A stretch of DNA of 64,000 nt from Sphaerulina vaccinii (Eukaryota > Ascomycota > Dothideomycetes > Mycosphaerellales > Mycosphaerellaceae), in contig JAKUDP010000018.1 of assembly GCA_022570795.1 (NCBI GenBank), forward strand, positions 186,001-250,000. The letters run 5' to 3'. Position 1 is the stretch's first letter. Each line of letters starts with the position of its first letter. The notes under the pieces were generated by a model. That model saw only the letters and a program-made list of their open reading frames with translations, made no database searches and was not told the DNA's origin. Shown here one piece after another: positions 9,820-20,285 of this stretch. The position numbers and the translations under genes were made by a program.

Positions 9820-10273
9820 ATGGCAACAAATCCATAAGTCAGACTGTCCTTCAGCACATTCCCAGAATAACTTTGCATGATGCTCCTCGACTACCTTCCC
9901 CGCCAAGCTATCTCAGCACTGTCCTTGACCAACCGCAAGCTCTATCGAATCTGTGACTGGAAACAACCTAAGATCCAAGGGGAGGCTTATCACGTTCATA
10001 TTCGCGCTACCAAGGGTACCTCCATATCGCTTCTCCATCCTCGAGAACTGCACTCGAATGTACGAGCTGCATCAGTCCTACTGCCTGAGGAAATGGATCC
10101 TGCCTCCTCTGACACCCATTCGGTGCGGCAGGGGAATGGTTATGCGCAGGGGAAAGGGAAAGGGAAGAGGCATAGTGCCTTGTTGTGACATCGACACGGC
10201 GCCATTCAGGACTAGAGCGAGCGAATCTGTATGGCGGGATTTATGGGTTTTCATGACTGAACAGAAGGTGTAG
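9820..10273 (+). pseudogene. F-box paralog, copy 3, broken
   Basis: An ATG at 9820 opens a frame that meets TAA at 9835–9837 and again at 9868–9870. Beyond these, the same frame encodes an F-box core related to copies 1 and 2 (LCMMLLDYLPRQAI…KLYRICDW). After about 9965 the similarity seems to move to another frame (SKGRLITFIFALP), which runs to 10273 and suggests a frameshift. The second stop sits where the paralogs have Glu in PEE. This is best read as a decaying third member of the tandem array. Confidence 0.55.
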
Positions 10274-10692
10274 TTGTCGTTGTTTGTTGCGTGAGAAGTG
10301 GACAGATTTATCCTTGTCAATGCCAAGACCATGGTTGGCTCTTCAACATTCCTTTTCTCACGCTTCCATCTTCCATCTTCGACATGCCTATCACCATCCA
10401 TCACCAGGTTCCTCGTGTGCCTGTATAACATATGCGGAAATATCATTCTGGTCAATATGGGGTCAGAAGACGCGACTTTTACGCGTCGTGATGTGATCCC
10501 CACCTCTTTCAATGCCGAGGCAAGATCATGCATGAGGCTACTCGGTGGCATCAGGAAGGTCTACGCTTGTGATCACTGACAGCACTCTCCTATATTCAAA
10601 GCAGAGAGAGGCCGAGACCCAGCAACGACGCATCCTCTAGCAAGGGCTGGCTCAAGGCTAGCAAGCAGTACATCCTGATACCAATCGCCACC

Positions 10693-12465
10693 ATGTCCGA
10701 CCAAGGTGCATCAAAAGCTCGAGCACAAAAGGCCACAGAACGTGCAAACCAAGTCTCCGAACATCTCTCATCATCAAAAGAGTCTCAAGATACTGCAAAC
10801 CCTCCCAATACCAGCCGTCGTCGCCGCAAAGCCAAGAAAGACGACGAACTCCCAGCAGACTACAGCGACATCCTGGGCCATCTCTCCAAACTCCGCTCTC
10901 TAGCCAACACTCCAGACCACTCTCGTCGAGGCTACGTCCGCCAAAAACAAGACGGAAAACTCTGGGTCCGCGAAAGAATCCACGCCCTCCTCGACAAAAA
11001 CTCTTTCGAAGAAATCGGCGGAGCAACCGGCCACGTCAAATGGAAGTCACTAGGACGCGAACGCGAAGAACCCGAATCTTTCACTCCACATAATAATGTT
11101 CAAGGCTTTGGCAAACTTAATGGTCGAAGGATTGTGTTTACTGCAGATGATTTCTCTATTCGAGCTGGTCATCAGGATGGTCATCTGATGGCTAAAACTT
11201 TACATACAGAGAAATTGGCCATACAGTTGAAGTTGCCGATGATTAAGTTGACTGATGGGAGTAGTGGAGGTGGGTCTGTGACGAGTATTGAGAAAATGGG
11301 TTTCTCGTATGTTCCGCCTATGCAAGGATTTGATATTGTGCAGAAACAGCTCAATATGGGAATACCGAATCTTGGAGCTGTACTGGGACCTGCTATTGGT
11401 TTGGGCGCTGCGAGGGTTGTGAGTTGTCATTTCAGCGTTATGGCAGGTGATATTGGGAGTTTGTTCAATGCCGGACCGAATGTTGTCAAGAATGCTACTT
11501 TTGAAGAAGGTTTGAGTTTTACGGATCTTGGTGGTCCGCAGATGCATTGTACGAATGGGACGATTGATAATTTGGCGAAGAATGAGGAGGAATGTTTTGA
11601 GCAGATTAGGACTGTGCTGGGGTATCTGCCGAATTGTGGGACGCAGGTGCCGCCTGTTGTGGCTTGTTCAGATCCGATTGAGAGGGTGAACGAAGAGTTG
11701 AGGAGTATTGTGCCGAGGAAGAGGGAGAGGATGTACAATCCACGAAGGATTATCACGACTGTGGTTGATGCTGGGTCTTGGTTTGAGATCGGAGCACTTT
11801 GGGGTACGACTGCGATTGTTGGACTTGCACGTATGGGAGGACGACCAGTTGGTGTCATGTCCAACAATGCGGAGGTTCTGGCTGGAGCACTCGATGCAGC
11901 AGGAAGTCAGAAGCTGATCCGTCATCTGAAGTTCTGCGATGTGTTCAACTTGCCTCTCCTCCAGTTCGTGGACGCACCTGGGTACGCTGTTGGCACAGTG
12001 GCAGAACGGACTGCAACGATGAGATGGGGTGTCGAGCTGACGAAAGCATACTACACCACGACCATGCCCATCTTCAGCGTTATTGTACGGAAAGCATACG
12101 GAGTCGCCGGAGGTGTGATAGTCGACTGTCGAGACCCGCACAATCGTGTAGCTTGGCCAAGTGGTGAGTGGGGCTCACTGCCACTCGACGGAGGCATTGA
12201 AGTCGGGCATAGCCATGAGCTCCGGCAGATTGTAAAGGAGAAGGGAGTCGAGGCCATGAAGGCTCGTTATCAAGAGCTTGAAACGATGTACAGACGCTTG
12301 ATGAATCCTGTGAGGACGGCGAACCACTTCAGCATCGAGGAGATCATTGATCCTGCTTCGACGCGAAAAGTTGTGGCTGACTGGCTGGAGCTCGTGTATG
12401 AGGCCGAACTGCCTGAGAGAGTGTTGCAGAGAGTATGTGGCAAACTTCAACCGCTGTATGCATGA
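10693..12465 (+). CDS. Acyl-CoA carboxylase carboxyltransferase (propionyl/methylcrotonyl-type beta subunit)
   Basis: Single exon, 590 residues. Both halves of the carboxyltransferase fold are present. The N-terminal half has KLTDGSSGGGSVTSIEKMG and GPAIGLGAARVVSCHFSVM. The C-terminal half has FVDAPGYAVGTVAERTATM, IVRKAYGVAGGV and VAWPSGEWGSLPLDGG. The enzyme transfers carboxyl from biotin to an acyl-CoA (propionyl-, methylcrotonyl- or similar). No biotin carboxylase or biotin carrier lies nearby, so its partner must be encoded elsewhere. The first 60 residues are charged and Ser/Arg-rich (SRRRRKAKKDDE) and do not look like a classical mitochondrial presequence. Substrate specificity cannot be read from the sequence. 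Confidence 0.85.
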   Translation: MSDQGASKARAQKATERANQVSEHLSSSKESQDTANPPNTSRRRRKAKKDDELPADYSDILGHLSKLRSLANTPDHSRRGYVRQKQDGKLWVRERIHALLDKNSFEEIGGATGHVKWKSLGREREEPESFTPHNNVQGFGKLNGRRIVFTADDFSIRAGHQDGHLMAKTLHTEKLAIQLKLPMIKLTDGSSGGGSVTSIEKMGFSYVPPMQGFDIVQKQLNMGIPNLGAVLGPAIGLGAARVVSCHFSVMAGDIGSLFNAGPNVVKNATFEEGLSFTDLGGPQMHCTNGTIDNLAKNEEECFEQIRTVLGYLPNCGTQVPPVVACSDPIERVNEELRSIVPRKRERMYNPRRIITTVVDAGSWFEIGALWGTTAIVGLARMGGRPVGVMSNNAEVLAGALDAAGSQKLIRHLKFCDVFNLPLLQFVDAPGYAVGTVAERTATMRWGVELTKAYYTTTMPIFSVIVRKAYGVAGGVIVDCRDPHNRVAWPSGEWGSLPLDGGIEVGHSHELRQIVKEKGVEAMKARYQELETMYRRLMNPVRTANHFSIEEIIDPASTRKVVADWLELVYEAELPERVLQRVCGKLQPLYA

Positions 12466-12693
12466 GCAGAATTACACGGCTTGACTTCATGTGCAGCAGG
12501 CTAAAACGCCAAGCTTCGTTAGTGCGTGCAAAGTTAAGAGCTGCTCGACACGCACTTCACCAGTGCGATATTCACCATCCACGACTACACCGTCTGCACG
12601 AGAACCATGCTTAACAAGTACACGCCACACGCGAACCTGCGAACGCGAGGCACTCTTCGAGTCACCTGGGCAGACCCAATTTCAGAAGCGGTC

Positions 12694-13617
12694 ATGCCTA
12701 CCACACGAGCTCAAACAGTCGATGCCGCCACAGCAAGCGGAGCACACCAGCAGATCACGCGCATCGAGGTTCTCAAGAGGCGTCCTGATGGAGCTCACGT
12801 TCGATATTCCGTCGACCCTGATGACTATCAAGCGACTCGAGGAAGAGACCAGGTTGACCGCCTACTTCAGAACGAGCACGGAGACAGACGTGGTGCTAAA
12901 CGCCCACTCTCCGCATCGCCACCACTGGAAGGTAGAAAAAGAGGTCGCAAGACAGCTGTGCCCACGACAAGTCAACCACTCGAGACCAAAACAGGATCTG
13001 GCAGTCAGCGCAGCAACACTGGCCAAGCTCAGCTATCTGGAGAGCATCAAAGCGGAAACAGTCGCCACTCCGACACTTCACGAATCGTAATGCAGCCCCT
13101 TCGTTCCACTGCCAGACGGCGCAGCAAAGCCTTCACAATGGCGAAACTGAGCTAACCAACACGCCATCAACCCGACATTCCCGGTGACATAGATGCTGGT
13201 GTCGTCGTCGATAGCGAAGGCAACGAGATCACCGACTTCGATAGACTTCAGCTTGAGTATGGCACTTCAGTCGATATACGAATGGGCAGAATGCGGGCGG
13301 AAGTTGCGTCCGTACAGGAGGAAGCTGAGTCTACACCGAGAGAGGAAGTAATGAGTCTTGAAGAGGCGCAGATTGCAGGCCGAGCAGCGATCACCTCGGA
13401 GCCAAGACTTCGCCTTGAGGATGTCGTTGCCAGACAAGATGGGCTTCCGAATGAGAACAGAGTTGGCAGCTGGGTGGAGCGACAGCGCGAGCAAGCGAAG
13501 TTAGCGAAGTTGAAAGCTGAGGCAGAACGTGTTCGCGAATGGGGGAACTTCATCGTATCACAGGAGAGGAAGTTGAATGAGCTTTATCGGGAGATGGAAG
13601 ATATGGGGCGTTTATGA
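12694..13617 (+). CDS. Low-complexity, probably nuclear protein interrupted by one stop or an intron
   Basis: One frame is open from ATG 12694 to TAA 13153–13155 and continues in the same frame from there to TGA at 13615–13617. The first half has a basic KRGRK nuclear-localisation-like motif and Ser/Thr-rich sequence. The second half is strongly helical and charged (VERQREQAKLAKLKAEAER), probably coiled coil. The stop lies within GAGCTAACC, which looks like an intron branch point, with GTAATG upstream at 13090 and several AG acceptors downstream. An unannotated intron is therefore as likely as a nonsense mutation. An overlapping frame at 12491–13090 was not preferred. Confidence 0.4.
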
Positions 13618-13853
13618 GCGTAGCATGAGGACAAGAGCTAGGGACGATGATCAGTGTTGACGCGATATCAGGCCCATGACACTAATCCGTCCACTGTCTA
13701 GATGCCACTTAGCATCTCCAGGAGGAGGCGATGTGCGGCGGCTAGACAACACAAATACAAGATTTGCGAAGTGGAGAACATGCACGGGACAGTGCCACGG
13801 GAATTAGAGTGCCCGTATTCTCATTGAGCACAATGACGGCGTGGACTAGATAT

Positions 13854-15641
13854 TCATAGCTTCGCCACAACGCTCGTGAGACCACTGATCACTTCTCCAG
13901 CACCTCTGTGACCCGATCTCACTGCACCCTCCATATATCCCTTCCACACTTCGCTAGTCTCTGTGCCCACGAAATGCACATCCTGGAATGAATCACGAAT
14001 AGCATGCCCAGCAACATCCAATACGCCTGGAGGCAAAGCTGGCGAAGGGCAGCCATACCCAGTCCACTCCTCGTCCGACCAAGGCAAAGTCACAAATTCA
14101 ACAACCTCACTCTTCGCATTCGGATATTCGTAGACATTTGCAATCTGCTCCAGAATCTGCCTCTGCCTCTCGGATTCATCGTGTTGTGACCACTCTTTCC
14201 CCGGCGTGCCCGCGACGAAGCAAGTCAAGACATGCTTGTTGTCGATAGGCACACTCGTGTCTCGGATCACTCCAGCAGGACCAGCGAAGGACTGTACTAA
14301 TCCACAAGACCCCTTGTTCACCCAGAAAGGCGTCTTGAAGACAACGATGACCTTTTGGTAGAAGCCATATCGAAACGCCTCTACCAGCAATTGCTTCGCC
14401 AATGGCAAAGGAGGCTCGAACTCAATCTTCTTGAGGACTGGCAATGGAACAGCTGACACGACCTTGCGAGCTTTGTAAGTTGTACCTCCACTTCGTACGA
14501 CCACGTTCTCACGCCCGAGTTGCTGGATTGCTTGAACAGCACTCGACAGCTTCAGCACCTCAGCTGGCAGCTCCTTCGCGAGGCGCTCTGCAAACTGCTG
14601 CGTTCCATTTCTGAGTCGAAGATGTTGACCTCCGCCTTTCCGATCTGATCGCATTTGCAGCAGCCCACCACCTGATTTACAGTACGACAAGAAGAACAAA
14701 GCTGAGATGTCTTCTGGATCGTGGCCTAACATAGCTCTGGTCCAGACAGTGGCAGTCTTCAAAGCATCTTCCGTGGCACCATTGCGTCGGAGATATGCTG
14801 CGAAAGTTATAGCGTCCAAATCCGAGTCCTTTGGAAACGCCAAATCCAGCTTTTGACAATCTGCTTCTGCCTGGTCTCGGATAAATGCAACGTTGTCTTT
14901 GATAGTATCGATGAAAGGTGGCAGCTCTCCATACGCGAAGGATTTCAGTTCTCCTTCGGCGGTCTGCAGGACTGCATCGCCAGCTGTATTTTGCTCGACC
15001 AATTCTAGGTTAAACCTCTTCGCTAGAGTAATCATATGGCTCTGATTCGTGTCGTTGATCCAAGCGGCTCCTAAGTCGACAGTGCCACTGCCATCGCCTG
15101 TTGTTGTGCTCCAGGTACGACCTCCGACGCGGTCTCTGGCTTCTAGCACGACGCACGAGAGACCAGATTCGATGATCTTCGCTGCTGCTGTGAGTCCTGC
15201 TAGTCCAGCTCCGATTACGACCACATCGACGCTTTCCGTCACAGTGGACGGCGCTCTCACGATCGCAGCAGACTTGTGCTTGGCGACTACAGCTTCGATT
15301 TCGAACAGCCATCCTTCACCAGCCAGCGAGGGTACTGGCACTAAAGTCATCGCCGGTCTGTGCCCATTGAGGAACTTCTGGATATGCCTGGTATGTAGGC
15401 GCCTGGCCGGATCATAGTTGACAATGTAGAAGGTGAGCTTCAGGATATCGGAGACTCGAGTGCCTGATGCGAGCAATGCCAGCTGTATCTGAGATTCATA
15501 GTCCGCTGGCACTTTGCCTTGTGCATTTGTTCCTGGCTGGCCAGCGATGTGGATGATTTCTGAGGCATTGGAGGATGTTGCTGCTGCGTAGTATGCTTTC
15601 GAGCTATTGCCAACGTCGATTGTCTTCAGATGCGGAGCCAT
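13854..15641 (-). CDS. RidA/YjgF domain – flavin amine oxidase fusion, peroxisomal signal
   Basis: Single exon, 595 residues. Residues about 1–120 are a RidA/YjgF-like domain (IIHIAGQPGTNAQGKVPADY…LKLTFYIVNY…FEIEAVVAKH). Residues about 138–595 are an FAD amine oxidase of the monoamine-oxidase type: dinucleotide motif VVVIGAGLAGLTAA, VVLEARDRVGGRTWST, and the C-terminal FAD motif GTETSEVWKGYMEGAVRSG. The oxidase would turn an amine into an imine plus H2O2; RidA proteins remove reactive imines or enamines. The RidA position that is usually a catalytic Arg appears to be Met (RPAMTLV), so that activity is uncertain. The C-terminus is AKL, a PTS1 peroxisome signal. The gene is divergent from the FMN oxidase at 16129. 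Confidence 0.85.
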   Translation of the reverse strand: MAPHLKTIDVGNSSKAYYAAATSSNASEIIHIAGQPGTNAQGKVPADYESQIQLALLASGTRVSDILKLTFYIVNYDPARRLHTRHIQKFLNGHRPAMTLVPVPSLAGEGWLFEIEAVVAKHKSAAIVRAPSTVTESVDVVVIGAGLAGLTAAAKIIESGLSCVVLEARDRVGGRTWSTTTGDGSGTVDLGAAWINDTNQSHMITLAKRFNLELVEQNTAGDAVLQTAEGELKSFAYGELPPFIDTIKDNVAFIRDQAEADCQKLDLAFPKDSDLDAITFAAYLRRNGATEDALKTATVWTRAMLGHDPEDISALFFLSYCKSGGGLLQMRSDRKGGGQHLRLRNGTQQFAERLAKELPAEVLKLSSAVQAIQQLGRENVVVRSGGTTYKARKVVSAVPLPVLKKIEFEPPLPLAKQLLVEAFRYGFYQKVIVVFKTPFWVNKGSCGLVQSFAGPAGVIRDTSVPIDNKHVLTCFVAGTPGKEWSQHDESERQRQILEQIANVYEYPNAKSEVVEFVTLPWSDEEWTGYGCPSPALPPGVLDVAGHAIRDSFQDVHFVGTETSEVWKGYMEGAVRSGHRGAGEVISGLTSVVAKL

Positions 15642-16128
15642 GATAAATGGTTGTGATGTTGCTCAAGTTGTGTAGCGAGATGAGTGATGTTCGACTTATG
15701 CCCTCGGCTGAATAGATAGGCCTGGAGGTTGGCCGGCCCGTGTAGCTTTAGCTGTAGTACTGATCGAGTCCACCTGGAATGCCAGTAGATGGTGCGACAG
15801 TCAGTGGTCATATAGACTGCTATGAAGAGCATCACTGTCCATCAGCTGTTCGAGCATGTGAGTTACACTGCTTTGCGGACCACTCGTCTCCGGGATCACC
15901 TGCCTGTGTGAGATCGAGGAGCTTACAGCTCACTTGCATAATCTTGCATTAGTGGGGCCAAGCTCTACCGCATTGGGTAATCTATGTTCTGCTGAACATA
16001 TCAGCAACGCGTAGAAAGACACCAGGCTCTCCTCCATATTGCCTCTCAGATACCGAGTTGCAGCTGTCCATCCATCAAACACCAAGCAGAAAGAATCGAC
16101 TTCCAGGACTAGCCTCGAAGTAGACGAC
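15642..16128. promoter_or_regulatory. Shared divergent promoter of amine oxidase and FMN oxidase genes
   Basis: This 487-base space separates two oppositely transcribed oxidase genes, both with AKL ends. It probably holds both promoters, so co-regulation is plausible. No specific operator could be fixed by eye. Confidence 0.45.
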
Positions 16129-17289
16129 ATGGCGAACAGAAGACCGACATACGACCGCAAGGTCTTCACAATCCACGATCTCCAAGCAGAGGCAACGAAG
16201 AGGGTCCCATCCAGCGTAGCAGAATACTTCAACTCCGGAGCCGGCGACATGGAAACTTTACGAGAGAACGAACAAGCCTTCAGTCGATATAAGCTTCGAC
16301 CCAGAGTGTTGCGAAATGTTGCAGATGTCGATACCTCAGCTTCCATCTTCGGAGTCAAGTCGAAATTTCCGCTCGGTTTCGCGCCAGCTGCTGCTCATGG
16401 CATGGTACATAAGGACGCCGAACTTGCAACTTCACGTGCTGCTGCCAAGAACGGCATTCCGATGGTGCTGTCATCGTGGTCGAATACGAGTTTGGAAGAT
16501 GTCATTGCTCAAGGGCAAGGTAATGCTTATGCGATGCAAGTGACGTTCTTGAAAGATCGATCTGTCACGGAGCGAATGATCAGGAGAGCAGAAGGTGAGA
16601 TTACATGGTGCTCTCTCTCACTCATCTCCATATGCTGATGACCCCCAGCTTCTGGCTACAAAGCCTTATTCGTCAGCGTGGACCTTCCAGTTCTCGGGAA
16701 CCGTCTGAATGAATCTCGCAACGAGTTTGCTTTTCCTCAGCATCTCGGGTTTCCGAATCTTGCATTCGTGAGCGATGAAGCTGTAAGCACAGATGACCTT
16801 GACTATGATCCTAGTATTGTCTGGGAAGACATCATTCCGTGGCTGCGGGCCCATACGAAACTCGAGATCTGGCTGAAAGGTATATATACACCTGAGGACG
16901 TTGAGCTTGCGATCCAACATCGTGTCGATGGTGTAATCATCTCGAACCATGGCGGGAGACAGCTTGATGGTGTCCCGGCGACATTGGATGCACTTCGCGA
17001 ATGTGCACCAGTAGCGAGAGACCGGATTCGTGTTGCACTCGATGGTGGCATCAGGAGAGGCGCGGATCTATTCAAGGCCATTGCACTTGGTGCGGACTTC
17101 TGCTTTGTTGGCAGGATACCTATTTGGGGCCTGGCGTACAAAGGCGAGAACGGAGTTGATCTGGGGGTGAAGATACTGTTTGATGAGTTCCAGAGGACGA
17201 TGATGTTGACAGGCTGCAAATCTGTCAGCGAGATCAGTGGCAAGCATCTCTCGATTTTGGGCTACGAACCCACATTGGCGAAACTGTAG
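16129..17289 (+). CDS. FMN-dependent 2-hydroxyacid oxidase/dehydrogenase, peroxisomal signal
   Basis: Exon 1 (16129–16594) and exon 2 (16649–17289) join across GTGAGA…CCCAG in phase; 368 residues. This is the FMN alpha-hydroxyacid dehydrogenase family (glycolate oxidase, lactate oxidase, cytochrome b2 core). Evidence: FAPAAAHGMVHKDAE, the substrate/FMN Lys in LEIWLKGI, the active-site His–Gly–Gly–Arg in ISNHGGRQLDGVPAT, and the phosphate site LDGGIRRGADLFKAIALGA. No cytochrome b5 domain is present, so an H2O2-forming oxidase is the likelier form. The C-terminus AKL is a PTS1 signal, matching the divergent amine oxidase. Its stop lies one base from the stop of the convergent regulator gene. 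Confidence 0.85.
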
Positions 17290-17290
17290 C

Positions 17291-19732
17291 TCAGAAGAAG
17301 ACAAGGTTCATCCGATGATGTCTCAAGTACTGCATCCAGCTGATAGTATCATCGTTGGTGTCCCGCCGTTGCTGCCAGATGTATCGCATGACAGTCAGAG
17401 CAGACTCAGCCGTGTGGAATCTTGCCTTCTCAAGACTCGCGAACCACTCCGAATAGAAGTCCTGGTCATCTTGATCAAGCGCTTCACATCCAGCTATCCA
17501 TGCCGGCCATAAGAACCCGGCACAGAATTTGAGGCGCTGATCTGCATCAGCATTGGAGCTACACTTCTGCAGAGTCTGTCGAATGGCGATGACCTGATGC
17601 TGAAGAATGACTGCGTCAACGTTGTAGATCCGACGGTAGAAGTATATGCGAAGGGCCGAGTGCAGACACGACAGCATATTCTCTACCAGCTCGGCTGTAT
17701 GATCATCATTGACATAGTGGTTCTGCTCATAGCTCTGCCTGATGTTTGGTGGCTGCCAGGAGGAGATGCACCTCTCGAGCGCTTGTGCACGACTGGAGAA
17801 TTCCTGCCAGCTGAGGCTACTTTCATCTGGTCGCTCGCCTGCGATGTCGCGTTCGTTGCCCAGACGGATAGACTGCGAGAGCAAGATCAACCAACATTCG
17901 GGCACACCAAAGATCTCTGGATACATTGTACTGCTCCAGAGTCCAGGTTCTTGTAGGCACAGATCATTCTCGCCGCGATCTTGGGTCTTCTCTTCCAGCA
18001 TCTTCTGATCAAGTGGAAGTTGCCATCGCGCTAGACGGAACGGGTGATCTTGCTGGGCTTCTGAGTCAATGCTATCGTGCACGTCTGATTGTGTGCAACG
18101 ATACTGCTGCTCAGTAGAGGCAATCTGGTGCAGAGCTGTACTTTCGTAGAACATTCGAAGGAAACAGTAGTAGCTGCGTTGTCATCAGTCTATACTGTAG
18201 AGCTATCCGTAGCTCGGCTGTATCTCATGACTTACTGGTGTAGCATTCGGACTTTCCGAGACTTTCGCCTCTTGCGGAGACCTTTCAGACGTATGAATTT
18301 GTCCGCATCGAAGAGGAAAAGTGGTGCATGTCGACTTTCGCCGACAAACAGCGCTGCTATCACCATGGCTAGCAATGCCATCAAGATATCCTTATACTTC
18401 TCGCGTTTGCCAGGTTCAGCCAACGACCGTAGTGTGCGACTGAGACTCTGTTGTGCTTTGGTCCGGAACTCGTGCGCCTTCAGCAGCCAGAAGCTGGCGA
18501 CCTTGCCGTCGGACTCTCCTCGAAGGCAAGAAGCGCTGACCGACAGCATGGCGTAGAACACAGTAAGATGTGCATGCCCAGGATCTTCACCCATTGTCAA
18601 AGCAGCTACTGTTACCATACTGCTCGGGATGTGCAGGACATGCCAAATGGTCTTGCGACGATGCAGTGGCGAAAGATATCCTGTAGGTAGAAGGTAAGCA
18701 AGTATCTCTAAAAAGCGCGGCTGGGTCTCAGCAGATCTGTCTCCGAGCTTGTCGCGGTAGCAATCCCAAGCTCGATGAGACATCGGAGAGAGGCGATGCC
18801 TTTGGTCTACTACTGCTTACCTATCACAGTATCTTTGTAGTTCGCCAGTAGGAATATAGCTTCTGATGGCAGAGCCGACTGTGTCGATGGCATCTCGATG
18901 ATCGGTGGAGATGACCACTCCAAAACGTCTTCGCTGAAGCACGGGAGCTGTTTGTCTGGACTCAGAGCAACACTATTGGCGAAGTCGAATGGAGGTATGT
19001 CTGGCAAATCCATGAAAGCGTCAGGTAGATTGAAGGCGGGATGCGTTATGTCCTCTTCCAAGCCTGGAAAAAGATCTGGAAATAATGCATCAATCGCATC
19101 GTTGGACGTGAAAGCGGCAAATTCAGCATTGAAGTCTGCAGGCAGAGCCTCGCTGACCAGCTCGCCCGTCTCTCCATTTGGAGAGTCAAAGCGCCTTGAA
19201 TCCTCTCTGAAGTCAGATTGACTTCTCTGTGGGGTCTGCCTGGATATGCAATGTCTTGGTTGCTGTTCAGATGACAGAGACGTAGGCGCCAGCACAGCCT
19301 CACCACAGGCTCGAAACACAGCAAACGGTCCTTTTGTAATGACTTCTTCGTCCGGTGTGCTTTCGTCGAGCCGCACGAGCAGTCTATGCAGTGTCTTGAA
19401 AGGTGCACTGACTGATAGGGACACAGTCATATCATGCTGTTCCTGCGGAGTATACAATGGCCTCCGAAGGGTTTCGGCATCGACATCGTCTGTATCGAAG
19501 GCAATCCTAGCCTTGTAGCCACCACATGGGACGCCTTGGGCTTTGCATTGCTGACAAGTTGGTCTGCCTTCATCGCACTTGATGTGACGCTGTCGAACAT
19601 CAGCCTAGCCACATATCCATATACTGGACTAAGGCATCCTTAGGCTCCTCGAACCGTACCCACCTTCCTGCAAGTGAAGCATCCTCCCAAGGATCGCGCA
19701 CGACTGGTCTTGGCAGGCTCAGACGTTTCCAT
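17291..19732 (-). CDS. Zn2Cys6 transcription factor (Fungal_trans_2-like), four exons
   Basis: Exons on the minus strand: 19732–19664, 19589–18821, 18770–18236 and 18173–17291, giving 751 residues. Exon 1 ends GGCFTCRK and exon 2 begins RHIKCDEGRPTCQQCKAQG, so the first intron splits a classical C6 zinc cluster (CxxCxxxxxxC…CxxC…C). The middle and C-terminal parts match the fungal-specific regulator domain: YKDILMALLAMVIAALFVGE, FIRLKGLRKRRKSRKVRMLH joined to YYCFLRMFYESTALH, and WPAWIAGCEA near the end. Phases agree at every junction; the second intron ends in the less common GAG. Its position beside the two peroxisomal oxidases makes it a candidate local regulator. Confidence 0.8.
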
Positions 19733-20285
19733 TAGAACAGCTCAGGCAGGAGCTGCTGATTGCTATCGTGGAGGATAGCATCTCGTTGCATCGAGGGCAA
19801 CTCATCTCGTCGCATATGCAGACTCGGGATTGGTGTCCGATATCGAGGAAAGGAAAGTCACTGTGATTCAAAGTGGAATGCTTTCCCGGTCATGTGTGCT
19901 TTGGCAGATCTGTTATCGAGGCTAGCAGGGGGTAAGTAAGTGAATGACTAAGCTGTGGTCACGTTGACTTGGGGCTCGTGACAATCTCTCTCCGCCAGCG
20001 ATTCTCCCTCTTCTTCTAAGCCGACATCCTCTGCTCCCAAGCATGACCAGATGTTAGTGTGCAGCATCGTCCAGTCGGCACATGTACTTGTGTACTTGAC
20101 TGCGAACCACACGCGAGCCTGAAGGATCATGGTTCGGGAGAAGTCGCGCGTTGGTGTTGCAACCGAGGGTCTAACACAAACAGACTCTCGGAAGAGACGT
20201 CACATCACGGCTGAGGATATGCCTCAGTGTGGTGACTGGCGGTGAGGTGAGAGAAGTAACATCGACATTGAACAGGTCAGTCAAG
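19733..20285. other. Intergenic region between divergent genes
   Basis: Presumed promoters of the Zn2Cys6 gene (minus) and the gene at 20286 (plus). No repeat or RNA gene was recognised. Confidence 0.35.

Noticed and set aside
12491..13090. 199-codon plus-strand frame
   Set aside because: It overlaps another frame that has a basic nuclear motif and continues beyond 13155; its own sequence is irregular and shows no motif.
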